This document shows positions 34,910 to 43,567 of a stretch of 64,000 bases of DNA, piece after piece. The notes beneath the pieces are model-generated. The model saw only the letters and a list, made by a program, of their open reading frames with translations, searched no databases and had not been told where the DNA came from. How positions within the stretch are numbered: position 1 is the stretch's first letter; each line of letters opens with the position of its first letter. The translations under genes were made by a program, and so were the position numbers. Source of the DNA: Vreelandella sp042466685 (GTDB lineage Bacteria > Pseudomonadota > Gammaproteobacteria > Pseudomonadales > Halomonadaceae); contig NZ_CP170448.1 of assembly GCF_042466685.1 (NCBI RefSeq), positions 3,410,001 through 3,474,000 on the forward strand. Reading direction: 5' to 3'.

Positions 34910-34981
34910 TGCTTTGCATTAGCTTTTACCTCATGCCATCATCCTGGCTCTTCACTCCAGGGCAATCGCAAAGTGACCTTA

Positions 34982-35962
34982 ATGTTAAAAGCACACACCC
35001 ACCGCAAGAACGTTTTAATGCGTGTGTTGCTGATAACGGTGGCAGCGCTAACGCCCGCGATGTTGACCGCCAACCCGCTTCACAGCCCCCCTGAGCCGCT
35101 GCGCATTGTGACGCTTTACCAGGGAGCGACCGACAGCGCCGTGGCCCTTGGGCTGACGCCGATTGGCGTAGTCGATTCATGGCTGGAAAAGCCCACCTAC
35201 CGCTACCTGCGTGCCCCGCTTGATGGCATCGAGCACGTAGGACTGGAAACTCAACCCAACCTGGAAAAGGTGGCCTGGCTGAAGCCCGATCTGGTGATTG
35301 CCAGCGATTTTCGCCATGCGCGCATAGCGCCGCTATTGAGTGCTATTGCTCCCACGGTATCGGCGCCTACGGTATTTAACTTCAAGACCACCCTCACGAT
35401 GGTGGCGAATGCCACTCACCAAGAAGCCGAGGCCAGTGAGCTACTCCAGCGTTGGGAAGAACGGGTGGCCGATTTTCGCCAGCAGGTCGCCGTCAAACTG
35501 GGCGATGAGTGGCCGCAAAAAGTGGCCGTGGTGCGGTTTAAAAGCGATCACGTGCGTATCTATACCAGCGGCTTTGCGGGCTCGATTCTCGATGAGCTGG
35601 GCTTTGCGCAACCGGATACACTGCAGAGCCAGAGCTGGGGAATGAAGCTCTCCAGTACGGAAAACATTCCCGTGCTGGATGCCGATGCCCTGTTTATTCT
35701 GCTGGAACCGGATGACCCCGCCATAGCTGATAATTACCGGCACTGGGCCTCCCACCCTCTGTGGCAACAGCTGTCAGCGGTTCAAAGCGGGCGTGTATTT
35801 GAAGTGGAGCCGGTGAGTTGGATGATGGGGGGCGGCATACTGGCGGCCAACGCCATGCTGGATGATCTGTATAGCCACTATGGGCTGTTGCAACCCGAAG
35901 CGGCGCATTATCAGGCTTGCCTGCCTCGCTCCTCCGGCCGTGGGGAGCCTACGTCATGCTAA
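34982..35962 (+). CDS. Iron-siderophore ABC transporter substrate-binding protein
   Basis: The product is a class III (FecB/FhuD-like) periplasmic binding protein. It has a signal peptide ending near LTANP, then RIVTLYQGATDSAVALGLTPIGVV, LEKVAWLKPDLVIAS, and a C-terminal half with WASHPLWQQLSAVQSGRVFEVE. It should carry a ferric siderophore from the opposed TonB receptor to the two permeases downstream. A GTG at 34973 and ATGs at 34982 and 35018 are all possible starts; the middle one gives the best signal peptide n-region. Its stop overlaps the next gene. Confidence 0.9.
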   Translation: MLKAHTHRKNVLMRVLLITVAALTPAMLTANPLHSPPEPLRIVTLYQGATDSAVALGLTPIGVVDSWLEKPTYRYLRAPLDGIEHVGLETQPNLEKVAWLKPDLVIASDFRHARIAPLLSAIAPTVSAPTVFNFKTTLTMVANATHQEAEASELLQRWEERVADFRQQVAVKLGDEWPQKVAVVRFKSDHVRIYTSGFAGSILDELGFAQPDTLQSQSWGMKLSSTENIPVLDADALFILLEPDDPAIADNYRHWASHPLWQQLSAVQSGRVFEVEPVSWMMGGGILAANAMLDDLYSHYGLLQPEAAHYQACLPRSSGRGEPTSC

Positions 35963-36960
35963 ACAGTGCTGCCGCAAAAAGTATTGGCCTGCTACTTGGC
36001 ACTCTGGTGGCGCTAGGCGCCTTTTTCGCCAGCGTGATGTTAGGCACAACGGAGATATCACTCTCCTCTCTGTACGGTTCGTTCGCCCATTACGACCCTA
36101 CCAACATCGCCCACATCATTCTTTTAACTGAGCGCTTACCCCGTGCGGTGATTGCCGCTCTAGTGGGCGCCAGCTTAGCGATTGCCGGGGCACTGATGCA
36201 GACCATGACGCGCAACCCGTTAGCGTCGCCGGGCATTCTGGGCATCAATGCAGGTGCGATGTTTTTTGTGGTGGTCGCGGTTTCGCTATTACCGCTACAT
36301 ACCCCCGCTCACTACGTATGGGCCGCGCTATTGGGGGCGCTCGTTGCGGCCATACTGGTGGTGGTGCTTAGTCGCGGCCGCCACGGTGAGCTTTCACCGC
36401 TACGGGTTGTGCTGGCAGGCGTTGCGGTAACGGCGATGTTTGTGTCGTTCAGCCAAGGACTTCTGGTCATTGACCAGCAAAGTTTTGAAAGCGTGCTTTA
36501 CTGGCTGGCGGGCTCAGTGTCGGGACGTGATCTTTCATTGGTAGCGCCCTTATTGCCTCTTTTTGGTGGAGCACTGTTGCTCAGCGCACTGCTGATACGC
36601 CACGCCAACGCACTATTGCTAGGCGATGACATGGTCACTGGACTCGGCATGCAGGCCACCACCATCAAGCTACTACTCGGCTTAATTGTGATTGTGCTAG
36701 CAGGTAGCTCCGTGGCGCTGGCGGGCATGATCGGTTTTGTGGGTCTGATTGTGCCCCACATGGCGCGGGGAATATTTGGCATTGACCATCGCTGGCTGCT
36801 GCCTGCCTGCGCCCTGCTAGGTGCCTGTTTACTGCTGCTGGCCGATCTTGGCTCGCGCTTTTTAATGCCACCCCAGGAGATCCCGGTGGGTGTAATGACC
36901 GCGCTGATCGGCACGCCCTTCTTTATCTATCTGGCACGACGCAAGATGGCTGGCCAATGA
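35956..36960 (+). CDS. FecCD-family iron-siderophore permease (first)
   Basis: The 334-residue inner-membrane protein has the FecCD/BtuC signature: RLPRAVIAALVGASLAIAGALMQTMTRNPLASPGILGINAGA near the N-terminus, IGFVGLIVPHMAR and PPQEIPVGVMTALIGTPFFIYL at the C-terminus. The ATG at 35956 is chosen because GGGGAG lies 8 bases upstream; it overlaps the binding-protein stop (ATGCTAA). It pairs with the next gene as a heterodimer. Confidence 0.92.
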   Translation: MLNSAAAKSIGLLLGTLVALGAFFASVMLGTTEISLSSLYGSFAHYDPTNIAHIILLTERLPRAVIAALVGASLAIAGALMQTMTRNPLASPGILGINAGAMFFVVVAVSLLPLHTPAHYVWAALLGALVAAILVVVLSRGRHGELSPLRVVLAGVAVTAMFVSFSQGLLVIDQQSFESVLYWLAGSVSGRDLSLVAPLLPLFGGALLLSALLIRHANALLLGDDMVTGLGMQATTIKLLLGLIVIVLAGSSVALAGMIGFVGLIVPHMARGIFGIDHRWLLPACALLGACLLLLADLGSRFLMPPQEIPVGVMTALIGTPFFIYLARRKMAGQ

Positions 36961-37994
36961 GACAAGCAGCAACGTTAAGCCTCGATAACAAGGCGCAGAG
37001 CGACAGTAACCGCTTACTGCGCAGCCTCATAATGCTAACCCTTTTATTGGTCGCCAGCGTCGGGCTGTCGCTCTGTTTAGGCAGTTTCCCCACACCGCCT
37101 CTGCAGGTGCTTCACGCACTGACAGCCCCGCAGAATAGCGATATCACTTTTATCGTTTGGGAGTTAAGGCTGCCACGTATTGCCCTAGCCATACTGGTCG
37201 GTGCCGCCCTGGCGATAGCGGGGGCGATTCTGCAGAGCATTGTGCGCAACCCGCTGGCCTCACCAGACGTGATCGGCATTACCAGCGGCGCGGCACTGGC
37301 GGCGGTGCTGTTTTTAGCGCTATTGAGCACCACCTTAAGTATTCACTGGCTGCCCGTGGCGGCAATGCTGGGGGCACTGGTTTCTGCCCTGTTGGTGATT
37401 AGTCTCGCCTGGAAAAACGGCATCAGCCCATCGCGGATGGTACTGGTGGGCATTGGCTTGGCGGCGGCCATGGGCGCTGGCACCACCCTGTTAATCGTGA
37501 TCAGCGATGACTCCGCCGCCATGACCGCCTATGTCTGGCTGACCGGCAGCCTTTACGCTGCACAGTGGGACGATGTTCGGGGTCTATTGCCGTGGCTAGT
37601 CGTCGCGGTGCCGATCAGCCTAGCCTTTGCTCGGCATGCCGACGCCATGGCACTGGGCGACGCCGTTGCCGAAGGGCTCGGGGTGGCGCTTCTACGCAGC
37701 CGATTAGTATTGCTGGCCTGCAGCGTGGCGCTGGCCGGTGCCGCGGTGGCGTTTGCAGGGGGCTTAAGCTTTGTGGGGTTAATTGCCCCCCATCTGGCAG
37801 CCAGGTTGGTGGGGCGTAATATGGCACAGCTGGTGCCCGCGTCAGCGCTGGTCGGCGCCTTGATTGTGCTTTACGCCGACCTGCTGGGCCGAGTGGCCTT
37901 TTTACCCAAAGACCTGCCTGCGGGCATCTTCGTTGCCGGGATAGGCGCGCCTTTTTTTGTTTATTTGTTGCATCGATCGCGCACTCGCTTCTAG
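36957..37994 (+). CDS. FecCD-family iron-siderophore permease (second)
   Basis: The 345-residue partner permease shows RLPRIALAILVGAALAIAGAILQSIVRNPLASPDVIGITSGAAL and LSFVGLIAPHLAARLVG, with DLPAGIFVAGIGAPFFVYLL at the end. It overlaps the first permease by 4 bp (ATGA). The ATPase usually encoded next is missing at this point. The only candidate lies at 40490, beyond the opposed TonB receptor. Confidence 0.92.
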   Translation: MRQAATLSLDNKAQSDSNRLLRSLIMLTLLLVASVGLSLCLGSFPTPPLQVLHALTAPQNSDITFIVWELRLPRIALAILVGAALAIAGAILQSIVRNPLASPDVIGITSGAALAAVLFLALLSTTLSIHWLPVAAMLGALVSALLVISLAWKNGISPSRMVLVGIGLAAAMGAGTTLLIVISDDSAAMTAYVWLTGSLYAAQWDDVRGLLPWLVVAVPISLAFARHADAMALGDAVAEGLGVALLRSRLVLLACSVALAGAAVAFAGGLSFVGLIAPHLAARLVGRNMAQLVPASALVGALIVLYADLLGRVAFLPKDLPAGIFVAGIGAPFFVYLLHRSRTRF

Positions 37995-38006
37995 AACCTG
38001 TTGACG

Positions 38007-38034
38007 AAAAAAAGCGGCACCCTCGGGGCGCCGC
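38007..38034 (-). terminator. Rho-independent terminator of the TonB receptor at 38078
   Basis: On the minus strand GCGGCGCCC and GGGTGCCGC form a 9-bp stem with one G-T pair and a CGA loop, followed by seven T residues. It lies about 45 bp past the receptor stop, between the two converging transcripts. Confidence 0.88.
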
Positions 38035-38077
38035 CAAACAGTATCGAGCATAGAAAATAAAAATAGAAAGCGGCTGA

Positions 38078-40219
38078 TTAGAAATCCAAACGATAACCCA
38101 GCGTTAAGGTGCGGCCTCGCCCGGCAAAGTAGCGCTCATCATTCACTAGAGCGCTTTGCGAGTAATATGTGACGTACTGCTCATCAAGCAGGTTGGATAC
38201 CCCTACATTGACCTGACCAACGGGTAGTTGGTAACCCACGGCAGCATCCATCAACAGATAGCCATCAAACTCACGATTGGCTTCATCGAAGGTTTCATCA
38301 AAGGCGTAATTGGCCTGAACAAAGGTAGAGAGCTCGTCTGACCAATTAGCTGACCAACTGGCCGTCAGGCGATCCGGAGAGACATCCAGCCCCGATAGTT
38401 TGGCATCTAAGTTACCGTCATCGTTGCTATCGTAGCGCCCTTCCATACGTGAATAAGCCAAGCGACCAGAGTGTTGATCGTTAAACTGATAATCGACCGC
38501 GGCCTCAAAACCTTTAATCTCTGTTTCTTGGCGCTGCATATAGAAGACATCATCTACCTCTGTTAGACGGCTACCGAAGTCAGAAGAGGATTCGTAATAG
38601 CTAAGTTCGGCGGCTAAGCGTCCATTCTCAAAACGCACCCCAGTCTCGATGTTGTCAGTAACAATGGGGCTCAGATTCTCAATGTTGTTGACTGATTGAT
38701 TCGGCGTACTGATCCCCCTCAATGCACGGCCCACATCCGGAATAGAGAATCCTTCTGAGTAGTTGGCAAACAGACTCCAGTGGTCGACCGGCTTCCACAC
38801 GGCACCAAGGTTATAGAGCGTTTCATTAAAACTGGGGTCGCCACCCTCGACAGCAACGCCATTATTGGCCGCTACCGTCTGGTAACTGTTGATATCGAGC
38901 TTGGCATACTCATAGCGCGCGCCAGCGGAAAGCAATAGCGAGTCTACCGGGCGCAGATCAACCTGTAGGAAGGGCGACAGGTCGGTATATTCGGTGGGCG
39001 GCACGTAAGTGCGGTCACTTTGGTACAGGTACTGCTCGGTTTCATCAAACAGGGTATCAAAACCAACGGTCATCTTCAGGCGCTCATTCCAAAGATCATC
39101 TTTGGTCAGCGAGACTTTGGTACCGAATTTGCTGGTGGCCGCCATGGTTTGATCATAAAACGTACCCACGGGGGCAATCGCAGGATCTTGGAACGTTGCT
39201 GAATTAGTGGCTCCGAACAACGCCTCATAATCTTGATAAAACGCCTGCGCGCTCAGGTGCATACCGGCTAAGTCGTAGTGATCGTAACTTAGCCCAGTCG
39301 TCCACACTCGATTGTAGGGCGCATCACCTTCTGGTGTACCACGCTCTGATGTCGTTACCACGCCATTCGCACGATCCCCCGTCACGCTGACGTAGTTGTT
39401 ATGCCCCTCAATATTGTAATGGTTCAGGGTAAACTGCAGTCGCTGATTTTCATCGAACCAATAAGCAAGCTTGCCCAAAATATCGAATGAGCGGGCATCC
39501 ATTAGGTCACCCTGGGTGTTATCCACACCGACGGGGTCGCCATTGCCATCCAGAAACAGTCCTTGATCCTCATAACTTGCCGAGAACAGGTAATCCACAT
39601 CGCCGCTATTGCCACTGATGCCGTAGGTGGATTTATAACTGATCGTGTCGCTGTCCAGCTCATTGGTGGGGGTTGTTACCTGAGCTTCAATATGCTGATT
39701 AAAAGACCCTGGCTCAGGGCGTTTAGTGATCAAGTTAATCACACCACCCGCCGCACCTACCCCGTTGGTAGCATTGGCACCTTGAATCACTTCGATCTGC
39801 TCTACCATAGAGAAATCGATGACATGAGCTTCACGACCAGTGGGACGCAATGGGTTAGATTGTGGAATACCGTCAATCAAGATCAACGGCGTACGCCCAC
39901 GCAACGTCTCACCGCTGCCGCTCATTTTCTGGCGGCTAGGCGAATAGGACGGCAACAGGTTGCTCAAAATTTGTGAAGAGTCGCTGGTAATTTGCAACTG
40001 CTGACTAATCTCTTCCTCACTAATGATCCGCACTGTTTGAGGCGAATCTTCTTTTGTTGCATTAGTCCGCGAGGCGGTCACCACGACTGTCTGATTTGAG
40101 TTATCTCGTCCACTTTGAGACTCGTTGGTTGCCGTTTCCTGAGCGTGCCCCTGTGTGGCTGCTATTAATCCCGCAAGCGTCACCGTAGGCCAAAATACCT
40201 GGCGTTTCTTGATGTACAT
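38078..40219 (-). CDS. TonB-dependent siderophore receptor (IutA-like)
   Basis: The 713-residue outer-membrane receptor has a signal peptide ending HAQ. A TonB-box-like TVVVTAS follows, then a plug with LRGRTPLILIDGIPQSNP and VEQIEVIQGANATNGVGAAGGVINLITKRP, a 22-strand-type barrel, and a terminal aromatic residue (LGYRLDF). The plug resembles the aerobactin/hydroxamate (IutA-type) group. It lies between the permeases and the ATPase of an iron-siderophore importer, on the opposite strand, with a Fur-like box upstream. The ligand is inferred as a ferric siderophore, type uncertain. Confidence 0.92.
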   Translation of the reverse strand: MYIKKRQVFWPTVTLAGLIAATQGHAQETATNESQSGRDNSNQTVVVTASRTNATKEDSPQTVRIISEEEISQQLQITSDSSQILSNLLPSYSPSRQKMSGSGETLRGRTPLILIDGIPQSNPLRPTGREAHVIDFSMVEQIEVIQGANATNGVGAAGGVINLITKRPEPGSFNQHIEAQVTTPTNELDSDTISYKSTYGISGNSGDVDYLFSASYEDQGLFLDGNGDPVGVDNTQGDLMDARSFDILGKLAYWFDENQRLQFTLNHYNIEGHNNYVSVTGDRANGVVTTSERGTPEGDAPYNRVWTTGLSYDHYDLAGMHLSAQAFYQDYEALFGATNSATFQDPAIAPVGTFYDQTMAATSKFGTKVSLTKDDLWNERLKMTVGFDTLFDETEQYLYQSDRTYVPPTEYTDLSPFLQVDLRPVDSLLLSAGARYEYAKLDINSYQTVAANNGVAVEGGDPSFNETLYNLGAVWKPVDHWSLFANYSEGFSIPDVGRALRGISTPNQSVNNIENLSPIVTDNIETGVRFENGRLAAELSYYESSSDFGSRLTEVDDVFYMQRQETEIKGFEAAVDYQFNDQHSGRLAYSRMEGRYDSNDDGNLDAKLSGLDVSPDRLTASWSANWSDELSTFVQANYAFDETFDEANREFDGYLLMDAAVGYQLPVGQVNVGVSNLLDEQYVTYYSQSALVNDERYFAGRGRTLTLGYRLDF

Positions 40220-40278
40220 CGAGTGTTCATCCCCCCTGCTTTTGAGTAAGTTTGCCCTTGAAATCGTAATCTACATCT

Positions 40279-40296
40279 AAATAATAATGATTATTT
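40279..40296. promoter_or_regulatory. Fur-box-like site upstream of receptor and ATPase
   Basis: AAATAAT and ATTATTT flank AATG, giving an 18-bp A/T-rich inverted repeat resembling the GATAATGATAATCATTATC Fur consensus. It is 60 bp upstream of the receptor start and in the region shared with the divergent ATPase gene, as expected for iron-repressed uptake genes. Confidence 0.6.
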
Positions 40297-40489
40297 TATG
40301 CATATAAATCACAAAGGTCTACTCAGCAGTACGAACCGTTCAGGATAACGACACTAATTCTCCCCTCTCTTATCCTCTATTTCCTCTAGAGCCGAGGCTT
40401 AAAGCAGTGAGCAATTGGTTGCTGAGCAATGGCAAGTATTGAAAATGAGAATATTTTGGCTTACGGTTCTGCCTGCTTAAACAACCCCA

Positions 40490-41335
40490 ATGAGCACATT
40501 CATGACCCACCCTTCTCATCAACCACCTCGCTTGACGGGCGAAGCCCTGCACGCGGGCTATGACACTCGACGTGTACTGGATGGTGTCGACATTGCAATT
40601 GAGGAAGGCAAGCTCACGGTGCTGTTGGGGCCGAACGGAAGTGGCAAGTCAACGCTGCTGAAAACCCTTGCCCGCACGCTCACACCGAGTGGCGGGCATG
40701 TGTATTTGGACGGTAAGGATATCCATCGCAGCAAGACGCGAGAGGTCGCCAAGCACCTGGGAATTCTGCCCCAAGGCCCGGTGGCGCCCGAGGGGCTGAG
40801 CGTAAAGCAGTTGGTGGGCATGGGCCGCTTTCCGCACCAGGGGTTATGGCAGAAAAATGCTCAGCAAGATGCCGAAGCCATTCGTGAAGCCATGGCTTAT
40901 ACCCACGTGACGAAGTTTGCCGAGCGTAACGTTGATGCGCTCTCCGGCGGCCAGCGCCAGCGCTGTTGGATTGCCATGGTGCTGGCCCAGCAAACCGACC
41001 TGATTCTGCTTGATGAACCCACGACCTTTCTGGATCTGAAGGTACAGGTGGATTTGCTGGAGCTGCTTTCGCGCCTGGCCCATGAAAAAGGCCGCACCCT
41101 ACTGCTGGTGCTCCACGACCTGAACCTGGCCGCTGCCTATGCTGATCATTTAGTGATGATGTGCGATGGCCGCATCGTCACCAGCGGCACGCCCAGTGAA
41201 GTCTTTACCACGGCCAATCTCAAGCGCGTGTTCGACCTGGATGCCCATGTCATCCACGACCCCGAAAGCGGCAGCCCGATTTGCGTGCCGCGGAAACGCA
41301 GCCTATCCATTACTGAATCGGATCTGGTTGTTTAG
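40490..41335 (+). CDS. Iron-siderophore ABC transporter ATPase (FepC/FecE-like)
   Basis: The 281-residue ATPase has Walker A GPNGSGKS, signature LSGGQRQRCWIAMVLAQQ, Walker B LILLDEPTTFLDLK and the H-loop VLHDLNLAA, the pattern of FepC/FecE/BtuD-type ATPases. It is divergent from the TonB receptor and presumably serves the FecCD-type permeases at 35956-37994. ATGs at 40490 and 40502 are both possible starts. It converges on the toxin-antitoxin pair. Confidence 0.93.
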   Translation: MSTFMTHPSHQPPRLTGEALHAGYDTRRVLDGVDIAIEEGKLTVLLGPNGSGKSTLLKTLARTLTPSGGHVYLDGKDIHRSKTREVAKHLGILPQGPVAPEGLSVKQLVGMGRFPHQGLWQKNAQQDAEAIREAMAYTHVTKFAERNVDALSGGQRQRCWIAMVLAQQTDLILLDEPTTFLDLKVQVDLLELLSRLAHEKGRTLLLVLHDLNLAAAYADHLVMMCDGRIVTSGTPSEVFTTANLKRVFDLDAHVIHDPESGSPICVPRKRSLSITESDLVV

Positions 41336-41357
41336 CAACGCTACGTATTGGGAGACG

Positions 41358-41780
41358 CTACCCGACCTGCCATGGATCGATAATAGGGATGTCTAAATAT
41401 TTGAAGTCTCTCACATTGCGGGTAGCAAGCTGGGCGTGGTGCTGCTGACAAATGGCGGCGATTTGAGCATCAGCAGAATGCACTACCCGGCCTGAGCGCT
41501 CGCTGTCGGCAACTAAAGTTGCATAATAGGCAGCGGCTAATTCATCAAAAGGCAAAATACGTTCGGTAAAGTCTTCTTCAAACATCTCGGCGGCTAGCTG
41601 TGCAAAGCGCTGCTTACGCTTGCCATCAGGCAAACGTTCAATACCGTAAAGAATTTCGGCCACGGTAATAGCGGTTATCGTGACTCCGAGAGGATCCTCA
41701 GCATTAAGCCAATTAACTACCCTCATATTGGGCGCAGGACGCATCAATTCCGACAATATGTTGGTATCAAGAATAATCAC
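41358..41780 (-). CDS. PIN-domain toxin (FitB/VapC-like)
   Basis: The 140-residue product is a PIN-domain RNase toxin. The acidic active-site residues appear in MIILDTNILSELMRP (Asp5), AEILYGIERL (Glu) and HSADAQIAAICQQH plus TRNVRDF (Asp). By family it cleaves RNA unless bound by its antitoxin. It overlaps the upstream antitoxin gene by 4 bp (ATGA), the usual arrangement. The pattern is closest to FitB. Confidence 0.92.
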   Translation of the reverse strand: MIILDTNILSELMRPAPNMRVVNWLNAEDPLGVTITAITVAEILYGIERLPDGKRKQRFAQLAAEMFEEDFTERILPFDELAAAYYATLVADSERSGRVVHSADAQIAAICQQHHAQLATRNVRDFKYLDIPIIDPWQVG

Positions 41781-42019
41781 GACTCAAAGTCCGCGGCTCT
41801 TGGTTTTTCCTCACGTTTTGGCAACGCTAATTCCAATTCGCCCTCAGCGGCAAAACGCTGATGAATGCGACTTCCCAACCCACCCTGTTGCGGCTTTACT
41901 AACGCCTTGCGAAGAATAAGCCGTACCTCTTCTTCCATAGAGTGCCCATGGCTCGCCGCTTGAACACGTAGCTGCGCTTTGAGTTCATCATCCAAGTTAC
42001 GCACCGTTATAGTTGCCAT
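41777..42019 (-). CDS. FitA-like ribbon-helix-helix antitoxin
   Basis: The 80-residue product begins MATITVRNLDDELKAQLRVQAASHGHSMEEEVR, a ribbon-helix-helix DNA-binding domain of the FitA/Arc type. The C-terminal tail should block the PIN toxin. The ATG at 42019 has AAGG at good spacing; the GTG at 42025 is less likely. It precedes and overlaps the toxin gene and probably represses the pair. Confidence 0.9.
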   Translation of the reverse strand: MATITVRNLDDELKAQLRVQAASHGHSMEEEVRLILRKALVKPQQGGLGSRIHQRFAAEGELELALPKREEKPRAADFES

Positions 42020-42106
42020 TTTCACACCCTTTTCAATGCTAACACTGACATCATTGATTGCAATAATAGCACATGATGAAAAGACGAAACGGCTGGCAGC
42101 TCTTGC

Positions 42107-43450
42107 CTAAGGAGCCTTCTCTAATAAATACTCAGCCACTGCTTGATAAGCTGGAAGCGAGGAGGGGTCGTTAGCAGCATTGCCAGCCACCGGGTGAGAA
42201 GCAAAGCGCACTATCACCATCTCCGCGGTGGGGTCGATATATATCGTTTGCCCATGCACACCCCGGGCAGCGAATGCGCCATGGTCGTTATGCAGCGACC
42301 ACCACATGCCACGGTAACTACCGCCGGGTAAAGTGCGGTAACCTGCAGCGGCAAACGCTTGTCTGTCGCCACCTTGCCGGATGCGCTCTACGGCGGCAGC
42401 GGGAAACAGTCGCTCGCCGTTGATAACCCCTTCATTCAGCACTAACTGCCCTACTCTCGCCATATCCCGCAGGCCCGCGCTAAAACCACCACCGGCAAAC
42501 GTTGTTCCGATGGAGTCAACGGTAAAGTAAGCATCTTGCTCGGCGCCTATGCGTTGCCAAATTCGTGACGACAGCAACGACGTCACTGACTCTCCGCTGG
42601 TTCGAGCAATTACCCAGCCCAGCGCATCGGTGTTAATAGTCTTATAGCCAAACACTTGCCCATGCGCCCCTTCCGGCTGCACAGTGGCTAAATACTCATA
42701 GTAAGTACGCGGCCCGGTGTAACCTTCTGGCTTAGGAAGCGGGCTTGCTGCTGCGTTGTAGACCCAGATATCCGCATGGGGGTCGCTGTAATCTTCGCTA
42801 TAGGCCAGTCCTGTCGTCATTTCGAGCAATTGCTGCACGGTGGCACTGCCAAACGCACTATCGGCCAGCTCTGGCAGTATGTCGCCGACAAGCGCTTCTT
42901 CATCCAATGCGCCTTCAGCTACCAAGATTTCCCCCAACAGGCCGGTCATCGATTTAGTGACCGACATGGCTCCATGCTTGCCTGCTTCATCTAAACAGCC
43001 GGCGTAATATTCATACACCACTTGCCCCTGATGCAGAATTAGCAGGCCATCAATGTAATTTTCGTTCAGCGACGCCTGCCATGACATGGGTTCACCACCA
43101 TCAAGCGGAGTAAATATCACCTCATTGATAGCGTCATCCAGTGCGTAGCTGAGCGGCACAGGCGCGCCTAATCCTCTACTTACCTGTTTGGTGGGCAGCA
43201 ATTCGCGAAAATGGCATACCGTCCAGCGCATTTTAGGAAAGCTAAAGTAGTTGGCGTCAGGTTGGCCAATGACCCGTTCGGAAGCGGGGGGAAAGCCTTG
43301 CATCCAGCCTAACCGGTTAGGGTCTGATTCTTCGGCAGTTAACACGTCACTGTCGAGTGTTTGCGCGGCAGCCGGTGATGCCCAACCGACTAATACAGCG
43401 GATATCACAAACGGTAGGATACAGGTGGATCGAAGGGGTAAACGTGGCAT
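42107..43450 (-). CDS. Exported serine hydrolase (NylB-like, beta-lactamase fold)
   Basis: The 447-residue product has a signal peptide of about 29 residues ending AAA and a class C beta-lactamase-type fold. The catalytic Ser163 and Lys166 are in MSVTKS. Surrounding motifs (RWTVCHFRELLPTKQVSRG, YSEDYSDP, GGGFSAGLRDMARVG, GVHGQTIYIDP) closely follow the 6-aminohexanoate-dimer hydrolase NylB, including the Tyr of EDY that NylB uses. It should be a periplasmic esterase or amidase. It begins about 118 bp downstream of the group II intron on the same strand. The natural substrate is unknown. Confidence 0.88.
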   Translation of the reverse strand: MPRLPLRSTCILPFVISAVLVGWASPAAAQTLDSDVLTAEESDPNRLGWMQGFPPASERVIGQPDANYFSFPKMRWTVCHFRELLPTKQVSRGLGAPVPLSYALDDAINEVIFTPLDGGEPMSWQASLNENYIDGLLILHQGQVVYEYYAGCLDEAGKHGAMSVTKSMTGLLGEILVAEGALDEEALVGDILPELADSAFGSATVQQLLEMTTGLAYSEDYSDPHADIWVYNAAASPLPKPEGYTGPRTYYEYLATVQPEGAHGQVFGYKTINTDALGWVIARTSGESVTSLLSSRIWQRIGAEQDAYFTVDSIGTTFAGGGFSAGLRDMARVGQLVLNEGVINGERLFPAAAVERIRQGGDRQAFAAAGYRTLPGGSYRGMWWSLHNDHGAFAARGVHGQTIYIDPTAEMVIVRFASHPVAGNAANDPSSLPAYQAVAEYLLEKAP

Positions 43451-43567
43451 GTCCTACTCCTGAGTGAGCTGCTGTGCTCAAAGGTGAGCTCCCAGAATCC
43501 TCAGTATAGGTAGAAATGCGTGATGCCGTACTTAGATATATGCCTAAGCCATAAGGCATGCCCCAGA

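Noticed and set aside
34907..34921. TAATGC-TTT-GCATTA inverted repeat as a Fur box
   Set aside because: It lies across the azlD stop codon and matches the Fur consensus poorly; with only 6-bp arms it may be chance.
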